A stretch of DNA of 64,000 nucleotides. Origin: CAVORB01 sp964395315 (lineage in GTDB: Bacteria; Pseudomonadota; Gammaproteobacteria; Chromatiales; Chromatiaceae). The translations under genes and the position numbers were made by a program. Within the stretch, counting starts at the first letter, position 1, and each line of letters begins with the position of its first letter. The stretch spans positions 1 through 64,000 of the forward strand of contig CAYNBI010000002.1 of the NCBI GenBank assembly GCA_964395315.1. Direction: 5' to 3'. Under the pieces are notes generated by a model that did no database searches, was not told the DNA's origin, and saw only the letters and a program-made list of their open reading frames with translations. Shown here one piece after another: positions 16,699 through 25,142 of the stretch.

Positions 16699-17934
16699 TC
16701 ACTTCGGGTCGCTCTGCGCCGCGTCGCCGCGGGGCGGGACGAGGTCGTGGTAGATGGGGAGCAGGCGCGCCGCGATCCGACTGTAGGTCCGATTCTCCCA
16801 GACCCAAGCGCGGCCCAGGCGTCCCATTTCGGAGGCGCGCTCCGGGTCGTTCAGGAGGTCGAGCATGGCCCCGGCGAATTCATCCGCGGACCAAGGCACA
16901 CACAAGCCAGCGCCGCTGGCGGCGAGCACGTCCGCCTGCTCCGGGTGGTCGTTGGCCACGACCGCCTTGCCGAGTGCCATGTACTCGATGAGCTTCGTGG
17001 GTGACGTGGAGCGCAGGACGAAGGTGGGGTAGAACGGGGACAGGCAGACGGCGGCCCTTCCTACCCACGCGAGCGCCTCCTGGCGACTCAGTTGGCCGGT
17101 GAACGAGACGCAATGGGACAGGCCGAGCCTGCGCACCTCCCCTTCCAGAAATGCCCGGTCTGCCGGAGAGTCCCCTTCCCCGACAAAGACGAGCCGGGCA
17201 TCGGGTCGCTTGGCAGAGAGAATATCCATCGCCTCGATCAGCATATCGAGTCTGCGCACCCGGGCCAGCGTACCCAGATACAGCACCAGGGGTTCCGCAT
17301 CCGATATCCCATCTTGTGGGGGCGGCATATCCTCGTCCGGTATCCCCATCGGCACGGACGTCAGCTTTCCGCTGTCGACTCCGGGGCGCTCCACGTCGCG
17401 CTTCATCTGCTCGCTTTGCACGAAGACGTGATCGGCACCGGAAAGGATGATCCGGTAGAGCATCCATCCTGAAACGCCGCCCGCCAGCCGCGAGAACCAA
17501 GGATGTCGCGAACGTCCCTCCCGGGCATCGAGAACCCGCGCCTCCGGAAATGGATAGGACAGCCAGAAAACAAAAGGGACGCGCCGAATTCTGGCCGCCA
17601 GCAGGCCCAGTACGCCAGCCAGGAATTTGTCGCGGACCTGGATCAAATCGAAAGGGCGCGAGAGCGCCAGCGTGAGGAAGAATAGGTCCGCAAAGAGCTC
17701 GCTGAGCTTGGTGAAGGCCGCCCCCAGCACGCCCGGCAACCGGCTGCGCGCGCTTTGCCAGGCGGGCTGTCCATGCCAGGTCGTGCGGGACAGCGGCGAA
17801 CCGCGGTCCGGTACCAGGATGTGCCAGGTGATGTCCAGGCCGGCCCGCGCTAGGCGGTTCGCGAACAGGTCGGATACGTCAACACGCGGCGGAGCCTTGC
17901 GACCGCCAATCGAATACAGAACGCGGATACCCAT
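16699..17934 (-). CDS. Glycosyltransferase family 4, first gene of the sulfated-glycan operon
   Basis: 411 aa GT-B enzyme. The N terminus, GIRVLYSIGGRKAPPRVDVSDLF, is typical of GT4-like proteins, and the donor site is RSTSPTKLIEYMALGKAVVANDHPEQ. A hydrophobic segment near 110-130 (FFLTLALSRPFDLIQVRDKFLAGVLGLLAA) suggests peripheral membrane contact. It opens a run of five minus-strand genes in which glycosyltransferases and sulfotransferases alternate. 588 bp of non-coding DNA precede it and should contain the operon promoter. No flippase or polymerase gene lies in the window, so export must be encoded elsewhere. Confidence 0.88.
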   Translation of the reverse strand: MGIRVLYSIGGRKAPPRVDVSDLFANRLARAGLDITWHILVPDRGSPLSRTTWHGQPAWQSARSRLPGVLGAAFTKLSELFADLFFLTLALSRPFDLIQVRDKFLAGVLGLLAARIRRVPFVFWLSYPFPEARVLDAREGRSRHPWFSRLAGGVSGWMLYRIILSGADHVFVQSEQMKRDVERPGVDSGKLTSVPMGIPDEDMPPPQDGISDAEPLVLYLGTLARVRRLDMLIEAMDILSAKRPDARLVFVGEGDSPADRAFLEGEVRRLGLSHCVSFTGQLSRQEALAWVGRAAVCLSPFYPTFVLRSTSPTKLIEYMALGKAVVANDHPEQADVLAASGAGLCVPWSADEFAGAMLDLLNDPERASEMGRLGRAWVWENRTYSRIAARLLPIYHDLVPPRGDAAQSDPK

Positions 17935-18522
17935 TGCCTTTCAGCGCCCTCGGCGGCGGTCGGCTCGGCATGAGCGACCGGGATCGAGCAGGCCGCCGTC
18001 GTTACCGGACCCGCGGCCTTCCGGGTCGTCACCGCAGAGCGGACAGCGGCGCGGCGGTGGCCACGTCGGCCCCATCGGCAGCTCAAGCATTTTTCCCACG
18101 CCCCCCTCGATCAAGTTTCGCATCGTTCTTAAGGTTGTCCCGATACCGCAAGACGGACCCCAGTATTCCAACTTAGGCCGATCGGGAAGTCCAACCGGAT
18201 CACATTACGCATGCCGGAAAGCGGGTGTCTCCGCAACGGAGGATGGCCTGGGCCAAGGGCGCTATGGGCGCCATGGGTGGGAGATCAGGCCGGCGCGGTT
18301 ACGCCCGGCCGTTGAAACAAACGATCACGACGAGAGCGAGCGGGGCTTACCGCGCCCCTCGCGTTCTATGGACATGATCAAACGCCATCCTGGCATCCAT
18401 CAGCTCGCGAGGCGCGCGGCGAGACTCCCAAGTCGCTTCACTTTCCCTGAAGTGCAGCCTTCTGAAATGCGGGGCCGGCCATGAACCGGGCGGAAAACAA
18501 ACCAGGGTTTTCCTACCGGTCT
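17935..18522. other. Intergenic region upstream of the glycan operon
   Basis: This 588-base gap separates the operon's first glycosyltransferase from the hemerythrin-like gene. The stretch 18080-18180 is AT-richer than its surroundings and is the likely place for the operon promoter. Short open frames here lack ribosome sites and codon bias. I saw no hairpin terminator and no RNA gene. Confidence 0.4.
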
Positions 18523-18879
18523 TCAGCTCGATTTGAAAAGGCATTCGGCTGGGGCTTCGAGATGATCAGCGATCTTCGCCGTGGCCAGCTCACACAGGCC
18601 GCACTGGCGGCACGCGGTGCCGCCGTAGGCAGCAAGCGGGACCTGCTCTAGAAGGCGTCGACCGAACTCGGCGCTCAGGTCCCGGTCCGTCGGTCGCTCC
18701 CTCAGGATCTGCTCGGCCTCGTCGCAAAAGCGGGCGACGAACTCCTCCATCTCCCGGCAGTGCTCCCGCTGTCCAGCCGCCTCGATCAGTGTGTTGAGGC
18801 AATCGACAAAGGCGCGGTTGCGCCGGTCCGCCGCGGCATCTCCGGTCTGATAACGGCTTTTCCACCGTATGGGTCGCAT
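18523..18879 (-). CDS. Degenerate hemerythrin-like protein with CxxCxxC motif
   Basis: 118 aa. The N-terminal pattern IRWKSRYQTGDAAADRRNRAFVDCLNTLIEA resembles the start of bacteriohemerythrins (W-x-x-x-Y-x-x-G, then D, then a helix with LN-L), but the diiron histidines are missing; an Arg stands where the first His is expected. The C-terminal part has Cys90, Cys93 and Cys96 (CRQCGLC) plus Cys27, Cys41, Cys52 and Cys113, suggesting metal or redox chemistry of another kind. The similarity is weak and is my inference. The ATG is preceded by CAGGAGCG, a good ribosome site, which rules out the in-frame Met 11 codons upstream. Function unknown. Confidence 0.6.
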   Translation of the reverse strand: MRPIRWKSRYQTGDAAADRRNRAFVDCLNTLIEAAGQREHCREMEEFVARFCDEAEQILRERPTDRDLSAEFGRRLLEQVPLAAYGGTACRQCGLCELATAKIADHLEAPAECLFKSS

Positions 18880-18936
18880 AATTTCGCTCCTGAGACCGAG
18901 GGTCACGCGCACTGCCGAGATCCGGCAGCCCCTCCT

Positions 18937-19551
18937 CTATCGGCCGAAACCGACCGGCGCCGCCTGGCCAAGGGCGCCGTCCCGGCCCAAGGTCATGATC
19001 ACGCCCTGGCCGGAACGCGCGAGCTCGCCGCTCACGGCCGAGATGGTCACCTGGTGCGTGACCAGCACCAACAGCTCGCCGTCGGGGGGCTGTGCGGCGA
19101 GGAAGACATCGAGCGCTTCCAGATTGGGTTCGCGATCGGCTGGGCGCTGGTAAAAGGAGTTTAGTGCCGGTAGCTCCTCGACGGGGCCCATTGCGATGAG
19201 CTCTGCAGTCTCGAGGCACCGGCACCACTGGCTGGAAAAGACGCGGGCGCCCGCGACGCCGCGTTCCCGCAGCCATGCGCCTATCGCCCGAGCCTGATCA
19301 CGCCCCGCCTCGCTCAGGTTGCGCTGGGTCGAGCAATCGCCTAGACGGAAGCCCTCCGGATCGCCGGTACCCGGGGCCTCGGCGTGGCGGATGAGCAGCA
19401 CCTGGCCGCCGTCGCGCAAGCGCTGCAGAAGCTCGCCCTCCGATGACTGAATCGCGAGCGCCGGGGACCCGAACAGAGCAACCAGACACAGCCCGGTGAT
19501 CGCGGGGAACCGCCGCACCCAGCTGGCGCACCTGCTGAACGTGACTGTCAT
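18937..19551 (-). CDS. Periplasmic histidine phosphatase family protein
   Basis: 204 aa. A signal peptide (basic start, hydrophobic core 17-31, cleavage near ALA-IQ) points to export. The catalytic motif is LIRHAEAPG with His56, followed by the conserved Arg of SSQWCRCLETAEL and the second His in LVTHQVTISA. Related exported proteins are annotated as phosphoglycerate-mutase-like phosphatases, often of unknown substrate. It lies 57 bp upstream of the hemerythrin-like gene on the same strand. Nothing in the sequence identifies the phosphoester. Confidence 0.85.
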   Translation of the reverse strand: MTVTFSRCASWVRRFPAITGLCLVALFGSPALAIQSSEGELLQRLRDGGQVLLIRHAEAPGTGDPEGFRLGDCSTQRNLSEAGRDQARAIGAWLRERGVAGARVFSSQWCRCLETAELIAMGPVEELPALNSFYQRPADREPNLEALDVFLAAQPPDGELLVLVTHQVTISAVSGELARSGQGVIMTLGRDGALGQAAPVGFGR

Positions 19552-19691
19552 GGCTGAGGCCCGATCGACTTTCCGCGCTTCGCCTGGACGCTGGCGGTTC
19601 AGGACCGCAACATCGGGGCAGTCCTATCCGCAGGCTACAGGGTCAAGATGGGCGGACCGCTCGAGATTCTCAAGTGGCGAGCGCAGTCCCA

Positions 19692-20087
19692 TCACTCCGC
19701 CCCGGCGGTCACGCAGGGGTAGAGCTTCGTGAGCACGGCCGGGACAGCAGTATCCGACTGTTCGGCCGGATTCGGATAGCGGCGCAGCTCGGCGACGACT
19801 CGGCGCACCGCCTCACCCGGGGCTTCGGACGCGGGGATGCACCAGGCCGGCGGCTCCGCATTGGCTGAACGACTGCCGCAGGCGCAGGGAAGCGCGTACC
19901 ATTCGCAGGCGGCCGCGTCCGGTCCCTTGTTGCCCTGTGCGAAGCCGCGATCGCACACGGCGAGCAGCTGCGAAACCGACGGCCCCGCCGCCAGGGGCCC
20001 GCTCGCCGCGGACAGCGCGACACAGACAGGCGCCGCGTATCGCAGGAGACGCCAGACGCCGAGCGAGGAACGGCATGATGCGGCCAT
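19692..20087 (-). CDS. Rap1a/Tai-like secreted protein
   Basis: 131 aa with a signal peptide (hydrophobic 17-34, cut near LAAG). The mature part, VSQLLAVCDRGFAQGNKGPDAAACEWYALPCACGS then AWCIPAS and AVRRVVAELRRYP, matches the Rap1a/Tai domain, known from immunity proteins that protect against type VI amidase effectors. Six cysteines (45, 61, 68, 70, 83, 125) could form disulfides. No amidase or type VI gene is nearby, so an immunity role is doubtful; many orphans of this family exist. The ATG at MAASCR starts the signal peptide, and the open frame further upstream is not protein-like. Confidence 0.7.
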   Translation of the reverse strand: MAASCRSSLGVWRLLRYAAPVCVALSAASGPLAAGPSVSQLLAVCDRGFAQGNKGPDAAACEWYALPCACGSRSANAEPPAWCIPASEAPGEAVRRVVAELRRYPNPAEQSDTAVPAVLTKLYPCVTAGAE

Positions 20088-20331
20088 ATCCGGTACGTTA
20101 TGCGAAAGCCGTTTCACGCGCCATTCGATCAACGCCGGTTTCGCAGCAGGCACGCCGCCGGACGGCCCGCCGTCCTCACCGAGTACCGAACACTGCTGGA
20201 ACAGCAGGGATCCGCTATCGGATAAGGGCAGCATTCCGTGAGGCTTGCGGCTGCCGATGCGGGCGCCATGGCGCCTCGGCCCCGCCCTTTGCAGGCCCAG
20301 GTTGAACCGCAGGTCTGCTGCATCGCCCGGG

Positions 20332-21081
20332 CTACCGCCGGAAGAACCCCTGCTGCTGCAGAAAGCTGAGCATGTGCGGGCGCTTCTTGCCCTGGATCGC
20401 CGCCGCGGTCGTGCTGGTCCAATTCGAGCGCTTTCGTCCCGAGGAGCGCGCACCATAGTAGTCGGCCATGAGGGCATCGTACTCGGCAATCGCCGCGGGC
20501 GGCGGATCCTGGTACTCGTCCTGGTGCAGGATCAGCCCGACCGGCATCCGTGGTTTGACCTCGGGCCGATCAGCGGGCCACCCGAGGCACATGCCGAAGA
20601 CCGGCACCACCAGCCGCGGGACCTTGAGCAGGTCGGCGACGCGCTGGATGTCGTTGCGGATGCCGCCGATGAAGACGCCACCCAAACCCAGGGACTCCGC
20701 GGCGAGCAGGAGATTCTGTGCCATCAGTGCAACGTCGACGACCGCAGCCAGTCCATGCTCGGCGTACCCCTCCAAGGGGCCCTGCCCCGCCCGGCAGCAG
20801 GCGTCCTCGACGCGCCGGAGATCGGCGCAGAAGACCAGGAACTCGGCCGCCCGTTCGACCCACACCTGGCCACCGGACGCTTCGGCGATGGCCGCGCGGA
20901 CTGCCGGGCGCGTGACGCGGATGACCGAGTAGGCCTGGATAAAGCTGGAGCTCGCGGCGGCTTGCCCGGCCTGGATCAGGATTTCCAGGGTCTCTGGTGG
21001 GATCGCCCGTTCGGAAAAGGCCCGGACGGAGCGATGGGCCAGTTGCCGCTCGATGAGCCGGCTGCCTCGTGTCGAGTTCAT
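20332..21081 (-). CDS. nfsA: Oxygen-insensitive NAD(P)H nitroreductase (NfsA type)
   Basis: 249 aa FMN flavoprotein. The nitroreductase fold is visible from HRSVRAFSERAIPPETLEILIQAGQ through LLLAAESLGLGGVFIGGIRNDIQRVADLL to VFGMCLGWPADRPEVKPRMP, the last segment being typical of NfsA. The C terminus (SFLQQQGFFRR) also matches NfsA/FRP proteins. It should reduce nitro compounds and quinones in the cytoplasm by two-electron steps. It is followed on the same strand, after 244 bp, by the Rap1a-like gene and is probably transcribed alone. Confidence 0.92.
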   Translation of the reverse strand: MNSTRGSRLIERQLAHRSVRAFSERAIPPETLEILIQAGQAAASSSFIQAYSVIRVTRPAVRAAIAEASGGQVWVERAAEFLVFCADLRRVEDACCRAGQGPLEGYAEHGLAAVVDVALMAQNLLLAAESLGLGGVFIGGIRNDIQRVADLLKVPRLVVPVFGMCLGWPADRPEVKPRMPVGLILHQDEYQDPPPAAIAEYDALMADYYGARSSGRKRSNWTSTTAAAIQGKKRPHMLSFLQQQGFFRR

Positions 21082-21364
21082 GCGTTGGTCAGCCCTCTCG
21101 GATTGCGCGGAATGGCAGTGTCGGAGACTCCGCGGGATGGCGAGCCTGGCCTGATTCTACCGCGGGAACTCGGTGCGCCGGGGCAATGGTCGAGGCGTCG
21201 GCGCCTTACATCGGCCAGGGCGTTGCCCTCGCCGGTGGGGCAGGACGAAGTGATCCGAGGCGCTGGTCGGCACCAATAACAGCCCTTCGCACTACCGCCC
21301 CCCTACTGAATGCCTTACCTTGGCGCCCAACTGAACAGCCGGGGCCATCAACGGACCCCCCACC

Positions 21365-22102
21365 ATGCAAGATCTCGCCTTTGTCCCCGTCCTTCTGCTG
21401 GCCGCGTTCGTGCACGGCGCCTTCGGCTTCGGCTTTCCCCTGGTCGCGACGCCGTTGCTGGTCCTGTTCATGGACATGCGCGCCGCCGTGCTGCTGACCC
21501 TGATCCCCACCGTCAGCATCAACCTCTTCAGCATCCTGGGCGAGCGGCACTGGCGCCAGGCCCTGCGGGCGTTCTGGCCGATCCCGGCGTTCACCGTCGT
21601 CGGCAGCTTCATCGGCACCCAGGTGCTGTTGTCCGTCGATCCCGAGCCGTTCCGACTGCTACTGGCCCTGATGTTGATCGCCTACCTCCTGACCGACCGC
21701 TTCCACCGCTCGCCGCGGCAACGCACCGCGCCGCCCTGGGTGCTCGCCCTGCTGGGCCTGTCTCTCGGTCTGCTGGCGGGCGTGATCAACATCTTCGCGC
21801 CCGTGCTCGTGGTCTTCGCCCTCTACACGCGCATGGACCCGGCGCTGATGGTGGCCGCGTTCAACCTGAGCTTCCTCACCAGCAAGTCGGGACAGATCGC
21901 GGGCTTCCTGGTCAACGGCGCTCTCGATCCGGCCATGCTCAAGCTCAGCCTCGCGGTGCTGCCGCTGGTGCTCGCGAGCCTCTGGGTCGGCATTCGGCTG
22001 CGCAGACGCATCCACATCGACACCTACCGCCGCCTGTTGCGCTACTCGCTGTGGCTCATCGCCGCGCTGCTGATCGCAGACTCGGTTGCGGGCGTGCTGT
22101 GA
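21365..22102 (+). CDS. TauE/SafE (TSUP) family anion exporter
   Basis: 245 aa with eight predicted membrane helices in two similar halves. It begins FVPVLLLAAFVHGAFGFGFPLVATPLL, the TSUP hallmark (hydrophobic, GFGFP), with a second copy near NLSFLTSKSGQIAGFL. Family members export sulfite, sulfoacetate or related organosulfur anions, which would fit a sulfur-metabolising host, but the substrate is unknown. The 3' end overlaps the convergent FemAB-like gene by 47 bases, so both proteins are encoded in antisense there. Confidence 0.88.
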   Translation: MQDLAFVPVLLLAAFVHGAFGFGFPLVATPLLVLFMDMRAAVLLTLIPTVSINLFSILGERHWRQALRAFWPIPAFTVVGSFIGTQVLLSVDPEPFRLLLALMLIAYLLTDRFHRSPRQRTAPPWVLALLGLSLGLLAGVINIFAPVLVVFALYTRMDPALMVAAFNLSFLTSKSGQIAGFLVNGALDPAMLKLSLAVLPLVLASLWVGIRLRRRIHIDTYRRLLRYSLWLIAALLIADSVAGVL

Positions 22103-23303
22103 GGGATCGGGAGGCGATCGCCGCGCCTGCGCACGCGGACCAGGCGTCACGGGACCTCATTCCGTCATTCCGCCGGGACGCGAACATACCCCGCTTCGCC
22201 CGATGAATTCTCTTGTCGATACGATAGAGCCGATCCCGGAAGCCCCGCTTGAAGATCGTAATGGTCGCCAGTTGCTGAGACTCGGTGGCCCAGTTCTCCC
22301 GGAAGCGGCCGTCTGTCGTGCCGCCCTGCAGCGCAAGGAAATCGAACGCCCTGAAATGCGAATCGAAATGCCGCTTCATGATTTCCGCGTTCAAGACGAT
22401 GCCGGGCGAGAACTTTCCGAACTCTGGGGCGTAGCAGATCTGTGCCCCATAGACGACACTGGTACTCCTGAAAATCAACGCGGCGGCGGCATCGTCGCGG
22501 CCGCTTCGAAGGAAGCAGATCGCCACCCGGCCTTTGGGCGCCGCTCGATCCACCAGGTCTCTGTAGAAACCCAGCTGCTCGGCTGTCCCGCCGACGCTGA
22601 ATTCCGCATCTCCCTTCCAGGTCCTCCGCTCCAGGGCAACGTAGCGATCCAAGGCCCTCCCGACTTCATCGGGGGCCTCGAACCACTCCACGGCAAGAGG
22701 CTGCGCGTGCTCCTCCAGTCTCCGTCTGCACCGGGTCCAATCGCCGCGAACCTTGCCCTTCAACGATCGCACGTAGTCCGACCACGCCCCGCCGAGCGCG
22801 GTGCGGAACGACCAGACTCGATTCGTTCTGCGGATCCGGAAAGCCGGCTCCGGGAAACAACCAAGTTCCAACAGCGGCGATTCAAGCGGCTGCTCGTCGA
22901 AGCTGATCGCGTCCCACGCAGTGAGGTCGCGCGTCAGAAAGCCACATATGGCCCTCCAGACGCCTCGCTCGTCCTCGGCGGTAACGATCGCCGGCTTGTC
23001 GCCGTCGCCCCAATCCGCAACGTACCGCACGACCCGGAACGGATAGAGCCCAAACAGCTTGTCCGGCTCGATCATGAAGGGCGCGATCGCGACTAACTGA
23101 CTCCGCTTGCGAATGGCAAGCACCAGCAGGCGATCCGACGCCTGATTGAAGTGCGCCCAGGCGGTGCGTACGAAGGGAAAGGAACAGAAAAAGCTGGGAT
23201 TTCGACTGCGCTCGAATAGGCGCTCGTACTCCATCTCGATTCGATCGAGTCCCCGCAGGGAATCAATCATCTCGATGGCGAACTCGTCCTCTTCGAGACG
23301 CAA
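22056..23303 (-). CDS. FemAB/GNAT-type acyltransferase, probable surface-glycan modification
   Basis: 415 aa. The layout, an N-terminal half with FCSFPFVRTAWAHF and a C-terminal half with AAALIFRSTSVVYGAQICYAPEF and FDFLALQGGTTDGRFRENWA, fits the CelD/BcsL/FemAB-like N-acyltransferases common in exopolysaccharide loci. It is expected to transfer an acyl group to an amino sugar or aminoacyl acceptor; the substrate is unknown. The final 40 residues are Arg/Ser/Ala-rich and overlap the convergent TauE gene. It is divergent from the sulfotransferase gene across 518 bp, which suggests shared regulation with surface glycan synthesis. Confidence 0.75.
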   Translation of the reverse strand: MRLEEDEFAIEMIDSLRGLDRIEMEYERLFERSRNPSFFCSFPFVRTAWAHFNQASDRLLVLAIRKRSQLVAIAPFMIEPDKLFGLYPFRVVRYVADWGDGDKPAIVTAEDERGVWRAICGFLTRDLTAWDAISFDEQPLESPLLELGCFPEPAFRIRRTNRVWSFRTALGGAWSDYVRSLKGKVRGDWTRCRRRLEEHAQPLAVEWFEAPDEVGRALDRYVALERRTWKGDAEFSVGGTAEQLGFYRDLVDRAAPKGRVAICFLRSGRDDAAAALIFRSTSVVYGAQICYAPEFGKFSPGIVLNAEIMKRHFDSHFRAFDFLALQGGTTDGRFRENWATESQQLATITIFKRGFRDRLYRIDKRIHRAKRGMFASRRNDGMRSRDAWSACAGAAIASRSLTARPQPSLRSAARR

Positions 23304-23595
23304 GGTGGAGCATCCTGTTTCGAAGCGCCCTGAACGCGGGACTTAGGATCATTCCACGGAGTCGAAGCTCGCGTCCACCCCTCCCCACGGCAGAATCGTC
23401 CTGTGCGCACCTGCCTCCTGCCGCTCCGAACCGCCATCCGGCTGGGCGAGCAAGACGTCAAGCTGTTTCGTGCCGTTGACGTGCCGAGTTGGCGAATCCC
23501 GGCGGGAGTCGGAGCAACAACGGAGCGCGGCCCTCAGGTGCGCTTCTTGCTAATATTTCGATCAAAGCGGAGCCGGCAACCTGTTCCACGCATGC

Positions 23596-23622
23596 GCAAT
23601 TCTAATTGCACGATGCTAGCAT
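23596..23622. promoter_or_regulatory. Paired palindromes upstream of the sulfotransferase gene
   Basis: GCAATT-CT-AATTGC (23596-23609) and the perfect 10-mer ATGCTAGCAT (23613-23622) lie three bases apart in the AT-rich control region, about 200 bp before the sulfotransferase ATG. They look like operator half-sites for a dimeric regulator. No matching regulator can be named. Confidence 0.35.
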
Positions 23623-23767
23623 GCGGCCTAAGGTGACGCCCTCGCGCCCGCTTGGGGCGTTGCAGAAGTCCCTGGGGAGAACCACGGGGTCGGAATCGGG
23701 CCGCGTTTCGGCGCACCCCTTTCCGGCGGGTCCGTGCCGGGCGCCGGGATGGCGGCTGTTTTTCAGA

Positions 23768-23788
23768 GCTGGAAGGTCTTTTTCCAGC
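23768..23788. repeat. Perfect 7-bp inverted repeat in the sulfotransferase leader
   Basis: GCTGGAA and TTCCAGC flank a seven-base loop, 33 bases before the sulfotransferase ATG. In RNA it would form a hairpin in the leader, which could affect translation or be a protein-binding site. Confidence 0.3.
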
Positions 23789-23821
23789 CAACTTGATTCC
23801 AAGATCGTGGGAAGCCATTCG

Positions 23822-24943
23822 ATGCCACCCAGCAATATCGCAGGTCGTTCGGCAACCGTGCACCGGTTGGATCAGGGCAAACGGGACGCGCATGCTCCGG
23901 CACACCTGTCGCCCTACTCCGCACCGCTAGTGTTCGTGACTGGTGCGTCGCGGTCAGGGACGACCATGTTGGCCAGGACGCTGGGAGCGCATAGCGCCAT
24001 CATGGCATTCAACGATCTCTACTATTTCGGCTCCTTCTGGGACCCTTACGACAACGCTCGAACCTTCTCTCCTCGAGAACTGGCGGATCACGCAGCGACT
24101 CTGTTGGCCAGACAGACCAACGGTCTGTGGGGAGGTCGTCCAACGGAAGTCGAGAACGCCTGGGGACGGCGCCTGGTGCGCGACCTGCGGGAGAACGAGT
24201 GCACGCCTGCAGGGGTTTTCGCCGCGGTGCTGCAGCGGCTTGCCCAGGACGCTGGCAAACCCTTCGCTTGCGAGCGGACGCCCCGCAACATCTTCTACGC
24301 GAGGCGACTCCTCGAGCTCTATCCGAATGCCCGCGTCGTGCACATCGTGCGTGACCCGCGCGCAGTACTGGCGTCGCAAAAGAACCGGTGGAAACACGTT
24401 CAGCTCGGCTCTTACGGGCTCCCGGTCACGGAGATGCTGCGCAGTCGGGTCAACTACCATTCCATCACCATGAGCAAGCTGTGGGCGAGAGCAACCGAAG
24501 AGGCGTTGAGTCTGGAGGGGCATGAGCGCTTCATGCTCGTTCGGTTCGAAGACCTGGTTGCCGACCACGCGGAGGGTGCGCGTCATCTGTGCGCCTTTCT
24601 CGGCCTGCAGTTCGAGCCGGAGATGATCGATGTACCGCGGTGGGGCACCTCGCGAGGCGAGCAGGAAGGCGACTCGAACGAACTGGCGCCGGAGGTCATC
24701 AACAGGTGGCGGGAAAGCCTGTCCGCCGGTGAGGCACTGATCTGCGAGCGGATCAACCACCGGTTGATGCTTCGCTTCGGTTACACACCCGAGTTTCTCG
24801 GCCGCCAGCCCCCGCCGTCGAGAATCCCGAGCATGCTGAGCTATCCGCTGCACGTGGTGGGCGTGTTGGCGCTGAACCCAGTGCGCGCATGGAAACAGCT
24901 CAGGGCCATGATGCGGTCGAGGGCTGAGGGGCGGAAGGACTGA
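23822..24943 (+). CDS. Sulfotransferase family protein (paralogue)
   Basis: 373 aa. The first 33 residues are unlike the paralogue at 15687; after that the PAPS loop is LVFVTGASRSGTTMLARTLG (36-55) and the 3'-phosphate segment is RVVHIVRDPRAVLASQKNRW. Both proteins share NIFYARRLL, NYHxxTMxKLWxRA and VRFEDLVA, so they arose by duplication and may sulfate different positions of one glycan. The ATG at MPPSNIAG was chosen because the frame further upstream runs through the palindromic control region. It stands alone on the plus strand, about 8 kb from the main glycan operon. Confidence 0.85.
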   Translation: MPPSNIAGRSATVHRLDQGKRDAHAPAHLSPYSAPLVFVTGASRSGTTMLARTLGAHSAIMAFNDLYYFGSFWDPYDNARTFSPRELADHAATLLARQTNGLWGGRPTEVENAWGRRLVRDLRENECTPAGVFAAVLQRLAQDAGKPFACERTPRNIFYARRLLELYPNARVVHIVRDPRAVLASQKNRWKHVQLGSYGLPVTEMLRSRVNYHSITMSKLWARATEEALSLEGHERFMLVRFEDLVADHAEGARHLCAFLGLQFEPEMIDVPRWGTSRGEQEGDSNELAPEVINRWRESLSAGEALICERINHRLMLRFGYTPEFLGRQPPPSRIPSMLSYPLHVVGVLALNPVRAWKQLRAMMRSRAEGRKD

Positions 24944-25142
24944 GGCCCGCACGTCGGGTGCCGTCGCCTGATCTATATCGCCGCTCGGGCTCGACCTGAC
25001 TCGAGCCAGAGTCCTCGCCCCGCTGGGGTCCAACCTTCCGTCGCGGAGGATCTGCGGCCAGACTACGACGGCGCTCGGTCCACCGGGATCACAGCACGTG
25101 GAGAAGCGTCGGGGAGGCACGACTCCCATCGTTCGAGGCCAC

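Larger units (their letters stand above)
23304..23821. other. AT-rich divergent control region
   Basis: 518 bases between the FemAB-like and sulfotransferase genes. The part from 23540 to 23640 is markedly AT-richer than the chromosome around it and carries TAATAT near 23549 and two palindromes, annotated separately. No gene was found; an in-frame extension of the sulfotransferase into this region lacks a ribosome site. Confidence 0.45.

Noticed and set aside
17941..18171. 76-aa minus-strand frame containing CPLCGDDPEG
   Set aside because: The zinc-ribbon-like look is limited to one CxxC; there is no ribosome site, and the rest is Arg/Gly-rich random-looking sequence.
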